A stretch of 64,000 bases of DNA from Actinomycetota bacterium (GTDB lineage: Bacteria > Actinomycetota > CADDZG01 > WHSQ01): contig WHSQ01000001.1 of NCBI GenBank assembly GCA_009380005.1, positions 1-64,000 of the forward strand, written 5' to 3'. The stretch's first letter is position 1. Every line of letters starts with the position of its first letter. The translations under genes and the position numbers were made by a program. The notes under the pieces were generated by a model. It was not told where the DNA came from, searched no databases, and worked only from the letters and a program-made list of their open reading frames with translations. Shown one piece after another: positions 23,410-32,247 of this stretch.

Positions 23410-24431
23410 CCGATAAGCGCCGGAAGCAGATCCTGATATCCGAGCGCGAGTATGGGCTCCCGTACTCGAAGGGTTTGACGGCCTCCTCCTTGATGGTCAC
23501 CGGGTTGCCGCCGGCCCGCGCCTACGCCGTGGCCAACCAGGTCGAGAAGGAACTCGTTTCTCTGCGTACGGGCTCGATCTCCGGCACCAAGCTGACCGAC
23601 CTAACCGTGGAGGTCCTGCGCCGCGAAGTGGGAGAGGACTATGCCGAAGCCTTCATCAAGTGGCAGTCCGTGGCGGGGCTCGATATCCCCTTGATCATCC
23701 TCATCGGTGGCTCGACGGGGTCGGGCAAGTCCACGATCGCCACCCAGCTGGCGACACGGCTCGGCATAACGCGTGTCGTCTCGACAGACGCTGTGCGAGA
23801 GGTCCTGCGGAGCGCATTCACGAAGGAGATGTTCCCGACGCTATACACGTCGTCGTTCGAGGCCGATAAGGCGATCCGGCAGCCGATCCCCCACACGGGC
23901 GATCGCTTGATCATCGGTTTCCGTGAACAGGCCCGCGCCGTGGCGGTTGGCGCTCAGTCACTCATAGACCGAGCCATTGCGGAAGGCACGGACATGATCA
24001 TCGAAGGTGCTCATCTCGTACCCGGCTTCCTCGAAGGTGTCGACAGTGATGAGGCGTTGATCGTTCCGTTGCTCGTCGTCGTGGAGGACGAAGATCTTCA
24101 TCGCAGCCACTTCTTCCTACGGGGTCGAGACCTGGGGAAACGCGGACACGAGCGTTACCTGAACAACTTCAAGAAGATACGGAAGATCCAGAAGTACATG
24201 GTGTCTTCGGCCATGATGAGAAGCGTCCCGATCGTCAATCACTACGACTTGGACGCGACGCTCTCGGAGATCATCGACCACGTCCTTAACAAAGCCGTGG
24301 ACGCGATCGAGCACGGCATGACCGTGGAAGGCGACAGAGCGGGCGCAACCGAGAAGGCCGCGGTCACCGCGAACGACTCGGACGACGGGCATATCAAGAT
24401 TCCAAGTGAAGAGGGGAGCATCGCGAAGTGA
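23406..24431 (+). CDS. pgk2: 2-phosphoglycerate kinase
   Basis: 341 aa from a GTG overlapping the previous stop. It phosphorylates 2-phosphoglycerate to 2,3-diphosphoglycerate, the substrate of the upstream enzyme. Residues ~1-90 form the ATP-cone-like N-terminal domain typical of this kinase (YGLPYSKGLTASSLMVTGLPPARAYAVANQVEKEL). Then comes a kinase domain with P-loop GGSTGSGKST (101-110), a RVVSTDAVREVLR block and IIEGAHLVPGFLE. The tail (~310-341) is acidic and variable. The longer upstream frame lies inside cpgS in another frame and is rejected. The stop overlaps the transaldolase-like start. Confidence 0.85.
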   Translation: MTDKRRKQILISEREYGLPYSKGLTASSLMVTGLPPARAYAVANQVEKELVSLRTGSISGTKLTDLTVEVLRREVGEDYAEAFIKWQSVAGLDIPLIILIGGSTGSGKSTIATQLATRLGITRVVSTDAVREVLRSAFTKEMFPTLYTSSFEADKAIRQPIPHTGDRLIIGFREQARAVAVGAQSLIDRAIAEGTDMIIEGAHLVPGFLEGVDSDEALIVPLLVVVEDEDLHRSHFFLRGRDLGKRGHERYLNNFKKIRKIQKYMVSSAMMRSVPIVNHYDLDATLSEIIDHVLNKAVDAIEHGMTVEGDRAGATEKAAVTANDSDDGHIKIPSEEGSIAK

Positions 24432-25108
24432 AGCTATTCCTAGATACGGCCAACCTTGACGAGATCCAGGAGGCGAACCGCTGGGGCGTCTTGCGCGGCA
24501 TCACGACCAATCCCACCCTGGTAGCGAAGGAAGGCCGTGACTTCCTACCGCTCGTCAAGGAGATCTGTTCGATCGTCGAAGGTGATGTGTCCATCGAGAC
24601 GGTCGGCAACGACACCGACAACCTAGTGCGGCAGGGTCACGAGATCGCCCAGATAGCCGACAACGCCATCGTCAAGCTGTCTACGACGCCCAACGGGCTC
24701 GCTGCCTGCAGGCGGCTCTCCGACGAGGGGATCAAGATCAACATGACCTTGTGTTTCACTGCCGCACAGGCGATACTGTGTGCCGAAGCCGGCGCGTACA
24801 TCGTGTCCCCATTCTTGGGTAGGCTTGATGACATCTCAACGGACAGCCTCCAGGTCTTGTCCGAGATCTGCGAGATCTACGCCGTTCAGGATTACGACAC
24901 GCAGGTCCTAGCGGCGAGTCTTCGTCACCCGATGCATGTCATCGAGGCGGCGAGGATGGGGGCTCATATCTCGACGATGCCGTTCAAGGTCTTCGAGATG
25001 CTCGTCAAGCACCCACTCACCGATGCGGGTCACAAGCGGTTCATGGATGACTGGGAAGAGGCCAAGTCGCACCTAGGCGAGCTCCTTCCCTCGATGCAGG
25101 AGGCATGA
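24428..25108 (+). CDS. Transaldolase/fructose-6-phosphate aldolase-like protein (TalC/MipB type)
   Basis: 226 aa, a single small TIM barrel. MKLFLDTANLDEIQEANRWG and RGITTNPTLVAKEG open the barrel. The Schiff-base lysine is in NAIVKLSTTPNGL; most relatives have VKIPMT here. SPFLGRLDDIS and LAASLRHPMHVIEAARMGA complete the family pattern. It moves dihydroxyacetone units between sugar phosphates or cleaves fructose 6-phosphate; which reaction cannot be told. GTG start overlapping the kinase stop by 4 nt, so the three genes form one translationally coupled unit. rho follows after 5 nt. Confidence 0.85.
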   Translation: MKLFLDTANLDEIQEANRWGVLRGITTNPTLVAKEGRDFLPLVKEICSIVEGDVSIETVGNDTDNLVRQGHEIAQIADNAIVKLSTTPNGLAACRRLSDEGIKINMTLCFTAAQAILCAEAGAYIVSPFLGRLDDISTDSLQVLSEICEIYAVQDYDTQVLAASLRHPMHVIEAARMGAHISTMPFKVFEMLVKHPLTDAGHKRFMDDWEEAKSHLGELLPSMQEA

Positions 25109-25113
25109 GGTAA

Positions 25114-26751
25114 GTGGCCGAAACACTTGATCGGTCGATCCTAGAGGCCAAGGGGGTCGCCGAGCTCAAGGAGATAGCTAAGACCCTGGACGTCAAGGTC
25201 TCGGGTCTGAAGAAATCCGAGATCATCGACGCGATCACGACCAACGGCCGCGCCGGCGCGCCTAAGAATGGGTCGGGCGGAGGCGAAGCTCCGGCGAACA
25301 AGCCGCGTGAATCCGCGCCGCAACAGGCGTCCAACCAACCGGACAAAGATCGGTCTCAGAGCCAGAACGGTTCGCCCTCCTCTGGAGGATCCGGAACCGG
25401 TGTCAGGGACGAGAAGGCGGCCGACGATCGCGACACGCGCGACGACAACCGGAACCGCAACCGACGACCGCAGGACCGCAATCGCGGCGGCGGTGGACAG
25501 CGTCCGCGGGAGAAGGCCGAACCTCGTGGCCGGCGGCGCCGGCGTCGCGGCGGCGGTGGCGGCGGGCAACCGCACTACATGCGCGACGAGAGTTGGGAAG
25601 ACCTCGAGGCGGAAGACGATCCGAACGCCGAGGTTCGTACGGGCATCCTCGATCTCCTCCCGGAGGGTTACGGATTCCTGCGGACCAGCGGCTTTCTCCC
25701 CGGCGACAAGGACGTCTACGTGTCCGCTTCACAGGTGCGCCGTTTCCGTCTGCGCAAGGGCGACGAGATCACCGGTTCGGTGCGGTCGCCCCGGGAGTCG
25801 GAGAAGTACCAGGCCCTGCTGCGGATCCGAGAGATCAACGGGTTGGAGCCGGACCAGGCACAGAACCGTGTGCGTTTCGGGGACCTGACTCCTCTCTATC
25901 CGGAGGAGCGGTTGACGCTCGAGTACCCGGACGACCCGCGCCACGTCACGGCTCGCATCATCGACCTGGTGGCTCCGGTCGGCAAGGGACAGCGCGGCAT
26001 GATCGTCAGCCCGCCGAAGGCCGGCAAGACCACCGTGATGAAGGAGGTCGCCAACGCGGTTCGGGTGAACAATCCCGAGGTGCATCTCGTCGTCCTGCTC
26101 GTCGACGAACGCCCCGAAGAGGTCACGGACATGCAGCGTTCGGTGGAGGGCGCCGAGGTCGTCTATTCGACGTTCGACCGACCGTCGGACGACCACATCC
26201 AAGTGACAGAGCTGACGCTCGAGCGCGCCAAGCGGCTTGTCGAGACCGGCCGGGACGTCATGATCCTGTTGGACGGCATCACGAGGCTGTCGCGCGCCTA
26301 CAACCTCGCGACCCCGGCTTCCGGGCGCATCCTGTCCGGTGGCGTCGATTCCACCGCCCTATACCCCCCCAAGCGGTTCTTCGGCGCCGCCCGTAACATC
26401 GAGCACGGCGGCTCCCTGACGATCCTCGCGACGGCGTTGGTCGATACCGGTTCGCGCATGGACGAGGTCATCTTCGAGGAGTTCAAGGGAACCGGTAACT
26501 GGGAGCTCAAGCTCGACCGCAGGATGTCGGAGAAGCGGATCTTCCCGGCCATAGATATCTCCGCCTCCGGCACCAGGAAGGAAGAGCTCCTGCTGAACCC
26601 CGAGGAGCTCCAACTGACCTGGCGCCTGCGACGCGTCCTGCACGCCCTCGAAGGGGGCGGCGGCCTCGAGTTGCTGATCGACAAGATGAAGGCGACGCAG
26701 GGCAACGCCCAGTTCCTGCGTGAGATCGCCAAGGTTCCGGTCAAGGAGTAG
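25114..26751 (+). CDS. rho: Transcription termination factor Rho
   Basis: 545 aa. Hexameric RNA-dependent ATPase that ends transcription. An N-terminal Rho-N/SAP-like helix pair ([25 protein letters not shown], ~9-45) is followed by an Arg/Asn/Gly-rich disordered insertion (~48-150), as in other actinobacteria. The cold-shock-like RNA-binding domain comes next ([21 protein letters not shown]), then the ATPase core with P-loop [25 protein letters not shown], the Q-loop region and the R-loop. GTG start, 5 nt after the transaldolase-like gene. Confidence 0.97.
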   Translation: MAETLDRSILEAKGVAELKEIAKTLDVKVSGLKKSEIIDAITTNGRAGAPKNGSGGGEAPANKPRESAPQQASNQPDKDRSQSQNGSPSSGGSGTGVRDEKAADDRDTRDDNRNRNRRPQDRNRGGGGQRPREKAEPRGRRRRRRGGGGGGQPHYMRDESWEDLEAEDDPNAEVRTGILDLLPEGYGFLRTSGFLPGDKDVYVSASQVRRFRLRKGDEITGSVRSPRESEKYQALLRIREINGLEPDQAQNRVRFGDLTPLYPEERLTLEYPDDPRHVTARIIDLVAPVGKGQRGMIVSPPKAGKTTVMKEVANAVRVNNPEVHLVVLLVDERPEEVTDMQRSVEGAEVVYSTFDRPSDDHIQVTELTLERAKRLVETGRDVMILLDGITRLSRAYNLATPASGRILSGGVDSTALYPPKRFFGAARNIEHGGSLTILATALVDTGSRMDEVIFEEFKGTGNWELKLDRRMSEKRIFPAIDISASGTRKEELLLNPEELQLTWRLRRVLHALEGGGGLELLIDKMKATQGNAQFLREIAKVPVKE

Positions 26752-26761
26752 CTTGGAATAG

Positions 26762-26935
26762 ATGTTCCTCGGCTTGGGTTTGCCCGAATGGCTGACTATC
26801 ATCGGGCTGGTCGGGGGCCTGTTCTTGACCTTCTATCTCATGGCCAAAGGCTCGGTCGCCTACGAGCGGGCCAGGATCGCCAGGGAAGCAGCGGAGCAAG
26901 AACGGTCGGATCAGACGACGGGAGAAGAGGGATGA
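26762..26935 (+). CDS. Small single-pass membrane protein between rho and rpmE (57 aa)
   Basis: ATG 26762 to TGA 26935, starting 10 nt after rho. The N-terminal [20 protein letters not shown] (residues 7-26) is a membrane helix. It is followed by [19 protein letters not shown], a basic then charged amphipathic tail. The stop overlaps the rpmE start by 4 nt (ATGA), which strongly supports translation. No family recognised; the placement suggests co-expression with rho and L31. Confidence 0.7.
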   Translation: MFLGLGLPEWLTIIGLVGGLFLTFYLMAKGSVAYERARIAREAAEQERSDQTTGEEG

Positions 26936-27216
26936 AGCAGGGGATCCATCCGGAGTACGTGGAGACGCACGTGACGTGCTCCTGTGGAAACACCTTCACG
27001 ACGCGGTCCGTCAAGTCGGAGCTCCACGTCGAGCTGTGCAGCAAGTGCCACCCCTTCTACACGGGCAAGCAGAAGCTCGTGGACACCGGGGGCCGGGTCG
27101 AGCGGTTCCAGAAGAAGTACGCGAAGCGGCAGCAGGACGCGGCCGCTCCCGCCGAGGTCGATCTGGGCACCGAGACCCCCGAGGCGCCTGCGCCCGATGA
27201 CAGCTCCAGGGCTTAG
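26932..27216 (+). CDS. rpmE: 50S ribosomal protein L31 (zinc-binding form)
   Basis: 94 aa. [21 protein letters not shown], then [15 protein letters not shown], is the L31 core with all Cys of the zinc-binding (C+) form. The acidic/Pro tail beyond ~residue 70 is an extension. The ATG overlaps the preceding small-protein stop. The longer upstream frame is out of register with that gene and is rejected. Confidence 0.95.
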   Translation: MKQGIHPEYVETHVTCSCGNTFTTRSVKSELHVELCSKCHPFYTGKQKLVDTGGRVERFQKKYAKRQQDAAAPAEVDLGTETPEAPAPDDSSRA

Positions 27217-27225
27217 ATAGCCGAC

Positions 27226-28194
27226 GTGGCCGAGGCCAAACCGGCCCCTCGGCCGTCCATCGGCGGCCAGGCGGTCCTCGAAGGCGTGATGATGCGTGGC
27301 CCGGCCTCCTGGTCGGTCGCGTGCCGGCGACCCGACGAGACCATCGCCGTGGATCGCTTCCCACTCCCATCGCTGGCGGAACGTCACCCGTGGCTCAAAT
27401 GGCCGCTGTTCCGCGGCGTCATAGTCCTGGGAGAGTCCCTCGCTATCGGGATCAAAGCGCTGATGATCAGCGCGAACCAGGCACTCGAGGACGAGGAGCA
27501 GCTTTCCGGCAAACAGTTGGGCTGGTCGCTCACCGTCGCGATGGTCATGTTCTCGGCCGTCTTCATAGCGCTGCCCGTCCTGGGAACGCGATGGCTCGAG
27601 AGCTACATCGGGAACCTCTCCGACGATCGGCCGGTGCTGTTCAATCTGATAGAGGTCGCCATCCGGCTGACGATGTTCGTCGGTTACTTGCTTCTCATCG
27701 GGCAGCTGAAGGACATCCGGCGGGTGTTCCAGTACCACGGAGCCGAGCACAAGACGATCTATGCCTACGAGAATGGGGACGCACTGGTCCCCGCGGAGAT
27801 CGATCGCAAGTACACGACTTTGCACGTCCGCTGCGGCACGAACTTCCTGTTCATAGTCCTCTTCTTGACGGTGGTGGCCCACCTCGTCATCGATCTGCTG
27901 GTGGGTGATCCGTTCTGGATGCGGATCGTCATCCGGGTCCTGGCGATCCCCGTGCTGGCCGGGTTCTCGTACGAGGTGATCAAACTGGCGTCACGGAACG
28001 AGGAGTCGCTGTTCTTCAGGATCTCCATGCTTCCGGGACTCGCGTTGCAGAGGATCACGACCAAGCCACCGACCCTGGATCAGATCGAGGTGGCGATCGC
28101 GGCTATGCGGGCGGTCGCTCAAGACATCGAGAAACACCCCGAGGTCATCACCGAGGAGCCGGAGGATCCGGGTTCCGAGGTTCCCGTCTCATGA
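27226..28194 (+). CDS. DUF1385 family membrane protein
   Basis: 322 aa. The signature IGGQAVLEGVMMRGPASW opens the protein. At least four membrane helices follow (LGWSLTVAMVMFSAVFIALP, AIRLTMFVGYLLLIG, LFIVLFLTVVAHLVIDLLVG, IRVLAIPVLAGFSYEVI). The central FQYHGAEHKTIYAYENG and LHVRCGTNFLF blocks are invariant in this family, and the His/Glu/Cys content suggests metal binding. The family is widely found between rpmE and prfA. Biochemical function is not established. It overlaps the prfA start by 4 nt. Confidence 0.9.
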   Translation: MAEAKPAPRPSIGGQAVLEGVMMRGPASWSVACRRPDETIAVDRFPLPSLAERHPWLKWPLFRGVIVLGESLAIGIKALMISANQALEDEEQLSGKQLGWSLTVAMVMFSAVFIALPVLGTRWLESYIGNLSDDRPVLFNLIEVAIRLTMFVGYLLLIGQLKDIRRVFQYHGAEHKTIYAYENGDALVPAEIDRKYTTLHVRCGTNFLFIVLFLTVVAHLVIDLLVGDPFWMRIVIRVLAIPVLAGFSYEVIKLASRNEESLFFRISMLPGLALQRITTKPPTLDQIEVAIAAMRAVAQDIEKHPEVITEEPEDPGSEVPVS

Positions 28195-29264
28195 AGCTCC
28201 CCGAAGCGCGCCTCAAGGAGATGGAGGCTCGGTTCGAGGAGATCGAGCGACGTCTTGCGGATCCTGCGACCGCAGCCGACACCAATGAGTTGAAAGCCCT
28301 CGGCAAGGAGCACGCCGAACTGCGCCCCGTGGTGGAGGCCTGGCGGACCTACCGCGCGACCGAAGGCAACATCGCGTCGGCCGGCTCCATGCTGTCGGAC
28401 GCGACGGGCGAGGAGAAGGCCTACCTCCAACGGGACATCGAGGAGGAGCGGAAGATCCTGGAGAGCTGGGCGGAGAAGATCGCCGAAGCGCTTGCCCCGA
28501 AGGATCCGAACGACGACCGGGATGTGATCATGGAGATCCGGGCGGGGGCCGGGGGAGACGAAGCAGGACTCTTCGCGGGGCAGTTGCAGCGGATGTACGA
28601 ACGCTACGCAGAGAACCAGCGCTGGAAGACCGAGATCCTCAACGGCAATCCGAGTGACCTCGGCGGGTACAAGGACGTCACCATGGCGGTCAAGGGCAAG
28701 GGTGCCTATTCGCGGCTCAAGTTCGAGGCCGGCGTGCACCGTGTTCAGCGCGTTCCCGTTACCGAGTCCTCGGGACGGATCCATACCTCCGCCGTCGCGG
28801 TGAACGTTTTGCCCGAAGCCGACGAGGTCGAGGTCGAGATCGACCCCAAGGACCTGCGGATAGACGTCTATCGCTCGAGCGGTCCCGGCGGCCAATCGGT
28901 CAACACCACCGATTCGGCCGTGCGCATCAAGCACCTCCCCACCGGTGTCGAGGTCGCGTGCCAGGACGAGAAATCGCAGATCCAGAACCGCGCAAAGGCG
29001 ATGAGGATCCTGAGGGCCCGCCTGTTGCAGCTGCAGCAGGAAGAGCAGCAGAAGGCGCTGGCCGAGGAACGTCGTGCTCAGGTAAGGAGCGCGGACCGGT
29101 CGGAACGCGTTCGCACCTATAACTTCCACGAGAACCGGGTCACGGATCATCGCATCGGTTTCACCGTGCACCGTCTCCAGGAGATCCTCGAGGGCGATCT
29201 CGACGATCTGATCGACGCACTGACCGCCAACTACCGTGAGGGTGGTCAGGCGGAGGCGTCCTGA
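28191..29264 (+). CDS. prfA: Peptide chain release factor 1
   Basis: 357 aa, class I release factor for UAA/UAG. An N-terminal coiled helical domain, the decoding domain, and the GGQ peptidyl-hydrolysis motif in SSGPGGQSVNTTDSAVR (~227-243) are present. The closing TDHRIGFTVHRLQEILEG is typical. The Gln of GGQ is the target of PrmC, encoded next. The ATG overlaps the DUF1385 gene stop. Confidence 0.97.
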   Translation: MKLPEARLKEMEARFEEIERRLADPATAADTNELKALGKEHAELRPVVEAWRTYRATEGNIASAGSMLSDATGEEKAYLQRDIEEERKILESWAEKIAEALAPKDPNDDRDVIMEIRAGAGGDEAGLFAGQLQRMYERYAENQRWKTEILNGNPSDLGGYKDVTMAVKGKGAYSRLKFEAGVHRVQRVPVTESSGRIHTSAVAVNVLPEADEVEVEIDPKDLRIDVYRSSGPGGQSVNTTDSAVRIKHLPTGVEVACQDEKSQIQNRAKAMRILRARLLQLQQEEQQKALAEERRAQVRSADRSERVRTYNFHENRVTDHRIGFTVHRLQEILEGDLDDLIDALTANYREGGQAEAS

Positions 29265-30109
29265 CCACCGTCGCGGACCTCCTTCGCGAGGTGCGTGGCA
29301 TCCTGGAGGAAGCCGGGATCGACAACGCCACGCGCGAGGCCGAATGGTTGCTAGAGGCGGCCACTTCGAAACAGACCTCGGAGATGATCGCCGCGTCGGA
29401 TCAGGAGATCAGCGAGATGACCGCGCATCGCGCTCTTAAGCTCGCTTCGAGACGTGCTGCCGGCGAACCTCTCCAGTACCTAACGGGCGTGGCCGGCTTC
29501 AGGTATCTCCAACTGAAGGTGGGCCCCGGTGTCTTCATCCCGCGTCCCGAGACGGAGCTGGTCGCGGCGCGGGCGATGAGCAGGCTCCCCGACGGAGGTT
29601 CGCTCGCGGACATCGGAACCGGATCGGGTGCCATCGCCCTGGCGGTGGCGACCGAACGACCCCACGCTCGCGTATGGGCGACGGAGCGGTCGCCGATCGC
29701 GATGGAGTGGGCACGCCGCAACCGCGACGAGCTCGATGCAGCGGTGACGCTGATCCGGGGGAACCTCTTCGAGGGACTGCCCGCGGAGCTGGAGGGGGCG
29801 CTCGACGTCGTGGTGTCCAATCCGCCTTATGTAGCCGACGCGGACGCACACCTGCTCGGTGAAGATGTGCGCGACCACGAACCGCACGAGGCCTTGTTCG
29901 CCGGATTGGAAGGTCTATTGCTCGTCGAGGTCATAGCCTCCGAAGCACGGCGCTGGCTGCGGGATGGGGGGTGGCTCGTCATGGAGATCGGCTACGACCA
30001 GGCGAATAAGGTCGCCGATCTGCTGGCACGGCTCGACTACTCCGACGTCGACGTATCGCAGGATCTCGCGCACAAGGACCGGATCGTGGAGGCGCGATGG
30101 CCGGGATGA
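29261..30109 (+). CDS. prmC: Release factor glutamine methyltransferase (probable CTG start)
   Basis: 282 aa. Methylates the GGQ glutamine of release factors with S-adenosylmethionine. The SAM loop LADIGTGSGAIALAVA and the catalytic VVVSNPPYVADAD (NPPY) are present. The conserved N-terminus TTVADLLREVRGILEEAGID continues upstream of the first ATG/GTG in frame. A CTG at 29261 overlaps the prfA stop as CTGA, with GGAGG 5 nt before it, so CTG initiation is the best reading. The fallback is the GTG at 29291, which would cut 10 conserved residues. Confidence 0.9.
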   Translation: MTTVADLLREVRGILEEAGIDNATREAEWLLEAATSKQTSEMIAASDQEISEMTAHRALKLASRRAAGEPLQYLTGVAGFRYLQLKVGPGVFIPRPETELVAARAMSRLPDGGSLADIGTGSGAIALAVATERPHARVWATERSPIAMEWARRNRDELDAAVTLIRGNLFEGLPAELEGALDVVVSNPPYVADADAHLLGEDVRDHEPHEALFAGLEGLLLVEVIASEARRWLRDGGWLVMEIGYDQANKVADLLARLDYSDVDVSQDLAHKDRIVEARWPG

Positions 30110-30696
30110 GCGACGTCGGGGCGGCGATCGACGCGTTGGAGCGTGGAGAGCTCGTCGTCATCCCGACCGACACCGTGTACGGCGTTGCCGGGTCGCTAGA
30201 AGTGCACTCCATCGACGCACTCTTCTCGCTGAAACGCAGGCCCTACGACAAGCCGCTTCCGGTGTTGGGTGCGGACGTCGAGGTGCTCGCGGAGATTGCC
30301 CTTTTCGACGATCGGGCGCGGATCCTTGCCGAGCGTTACTGGCCCGGCCCCCTCACGCTCGTGGTCCCAAGGGCCGAAGGTTTCGGACTCCCACTCGGGC
30401 GTGGTGGCGAAGCTTCGGTAGCGGTACGGGTTCCCGCCCATCCACTCGGGCTCGCCGTCCTGAGAGGGAGCGGCCCGCTCGCGGTGACCAGCGCGAATGT
30501 ATCGGGGGAACCCGATGCCCACTCGATCGAGGATGCGCGGGCGGCTCTCGGCGACTCGATCGCCGTCTACGTCGATGGGGGTCCTTGCGAAGGAGACCCG
30601 TCGACGGTGCTATCGCTGATGCACGACGTTCCTCGGGTGCTCAGGCCGGGATCCATCTCCGACGAAGAACTGTCGCGCGCGCTCGATCAGAGGTAG
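30097..30696 (+). CDS. tsaC: Threonylcarbamoyl-AMP synthase (Sua5/YciO/YrdC family)
   Basis: 199 aa. Makes threonylcarbamoyl-adenylate for t6A37 of tRNAs. ERGELVVIPTDTVYGVAGS, LFSLKRRPYDKPLPVLG, YWPGPLTLVVP and LAVTSANVSGEPD are all family blocks. It lacks the extra C-terminal Sua5 domain. The ATG at 30097 has GGAGG 4 nt upstream; an ATG at 30106 overlapping the prmC stop is a close alternative. The 3' end overlaps the convergent M32 gene by 10 bp. Confidence 0.93.
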   Translation: MAGMSDVGAAIDALERGELVVIPTDTVYGVAGSLEVHSIDALFSLKRRPYDKPLPVLGADVEVLAEIALFDDRARILAERYWPGPLTLVVPRAEGFGLPLGRGGEASVAVRVPAHPLGLAVLRGSGPLAVTSANVSGEPDAHSIEDARAALGDSIAVYVDGGPCEGDPSTVLSLMHDVPRVLRPGSISDEELSRALDQR

Positions 30697-32177
30697 AGCT
30701 CTGAGTACTTCTCCCGCAGGTGGCGGAGGAAGGGTTCCGCGCTGAGCTCCGCACCCAGGACCTGCTGCGCCAGCTCCTTCGCCGGATACAGGTAGGCCTT
30801 GCTGTGGATGTTGTCGCGCGACCACTGCAACAGCCGGTCGCACTCACCTTTCGCGAGGTCGTCCTGGAGACCGCCGAGATCCTCCTCCGCTTTGGCGAAG
30901 AAGGCTGCCGCGTACAGCGTTCCGATCGTGTAGGTCGGGAAGTAGCCGAGGGCTCCGATCGACCAGTGCATATCCTGAAGGACGCCGTTCGCCGCGTCCG
31001 GGGGACGGATACCTACATGCCGCTCCATCGCATCGTCCCACGCGTCCGGAAGGTCCTTGATCTCTAACTCGTCACGGAACAGCGCGAGCTCCAGCTCCAA
31101 CCGCAGAGCGAGGTGAAGGTTGTAGGTCACCTCATCGGCGTGGACGCGGATGAGGGTTCGGCGAACGTCGTTGACGCCCTGGTAGAACTCGTCCGGCGTC
31201 ACATCGTTCAGGTCGGTGGGGAATCGTTCTTTCAGGTGCGGAAGCATGAACGTCGTGAACGCGCGGCCGCGACCGACCTGGTTCTCCCACAGGCGCGATT
31301 GTGACTCGTGGATGCCGAGCGAGGGGAAGGTACCCACCGGCAGGTCGAGCAACTCTTCGGGCAACCCTTGTTCGTAGAGGGCATGCCCGGTCTCGTGTGC
31401 CGTCGCGTAGATGGACGCCATGAGCTCGTCGGGGATCGTGCGCGTGGTCTGGCGGATGTCGCCCTTGCCGACAGCGGAGGTGAAGGGGTGAGGCGACACG
31501 TCGAGGCGACCGGCATCTGTGTCGAAGCCAAGCTGTCGGACCAGCCAATGGGAGAACTCCATCTGCGTGCCGGAGTCGTAGGTCGCGCTGAGGAACGAAG
31601 GCTTGTCGGGGACCTTCGCCAGGACCTCTTCGGCGAACGGCTTCAGACCTGCGATCAGGTCCTTGAACAGCGCTTCGACCTCGGCCGCGCTCATATCGGG
31701 TTCGAAGAGGTCGAGTAGGGCGTCGTAGCGCTCGTTCTCCCACTCGAGAGCGTCCGCTTCCTGCTTCTTCAGGTCGAGCATCTTCTCGAGGTGCGGTTGT
31801 AGCTTGGAGAAATCGTTCGCCGGCCTCGCCTCGGTCCATGCTTGGTAGGCGAGTCCCTCGGTCTCGGCGATCTCCTTGACGAGCTCGGGTGGAACCTTCG
31901 TCGCCTTGTCGTAGTCGCGCTTCAGGTTGCGCGTGCTCGCGCGCTGCACCTGATCGAGGGAATCGTCGGCGACGAGCTCTTGGATGAGCTCGCCGATCTC
32001 GGGGGAGGTGAGCTTCTCGTGCCAGAAGCCTTGCAACGTCGCCATCGCTCGCGCCCGTCCGGGGCCGCCCTTCGAGGGGAGCAGAACGGCTTGATCCCAG
32101 GACATCAGGCGGATGGCGCTGCCGATGTCGGTCAGTTCTATGAGGCGCGGCAGAAGCCGCTCCCACGCGGAGGCCAT
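30687..32177 (-). CDS. M32-family carboxypeptidase (thermostable carboxypeptidase 1 type)
   Basis: 496 aa, the usual family length. A cytoplasmic zinc carboxypeptidase removing C-terminal residues from peptides. The zinc site is IYATAHETGHALYEQG (HExxH), with the M32 blocks ESQSRLWENQVGRGRAF and RVHADEVTYNLHLALRLELE downstream. The HPF block is in VSPHPFTSAVGKGDIRQTTR. The ATG at 32177 is chosen because MASAWERLLPRLIELTDIG is the natural helical start; the longer frame adds an unlikely basic leader. A -10 TAGGGT lies at 32213-32218 on this strand. Confidence 0.93.
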   Translation of the reverse strand: MASAWERLLPRLIELTDIGSAIRLMSWDQAVLLPSKGGPGRARAMATLQGFWHEKLTSPEIGELIQELVADDSLDQVQRASTRNLKRDYDKATKVPPELVKEIAETEGLAYQAWTEARPANDFSKLQPHLEKMLDLKKQEADALEWENERYDALLDLFEPDMSAAEVEALFKDLIAGLKPFAEEVLAKVPDKPSFLSATYDSGTQMEFSHWLVRQLGFDTDAGRLDVSPHPFTSAVGKGDIRQTTRTIPDELMASIYATAHETGHALYEQGLPEELLDLPVGTFPSLGIHESQSRLWENQVGRGRAFTTFMLPHLKERFPTDLNDVTPDEFYQGVNDVRRTLIRVHADEVTYNLHLALRLELELALFRDELEIKDLPDAWDDAMERHVGIRPPDAANGVLQDMHWSIGALGYFPTYTIGTLYAAAFFAKAEEDLGGLQDDLAKGECDRLLQWSRDNIHSKAYLYPAKELAQQVLGAELSAEPFLRHLREKYSELYL

Positions 32178-32212
32178 GCTCGGTGTGCTCCCTTCCCTCG
32201 ACTGGGGGCCCA

Positions 32213-32238
32213 ACCCTAGCGCTCGCTTGGCATAGCGT
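32213..32238. promoter_or_regulatory. Back-to-back -10 boxes for the M32 and phosphatase genes
   Basis: Minus-strand TAGGGT (plus-strand 32213-32218) faces the M32 carboxypeptidase gene. Plus-strand TAGCGT (32233-32238) lies 9 nt before the phosphatase GTG. The two divergent promoters therefore share a 26-bp core. Confidence 0.45.
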
Positions 32239-32247
32239 TCCCTCGAC

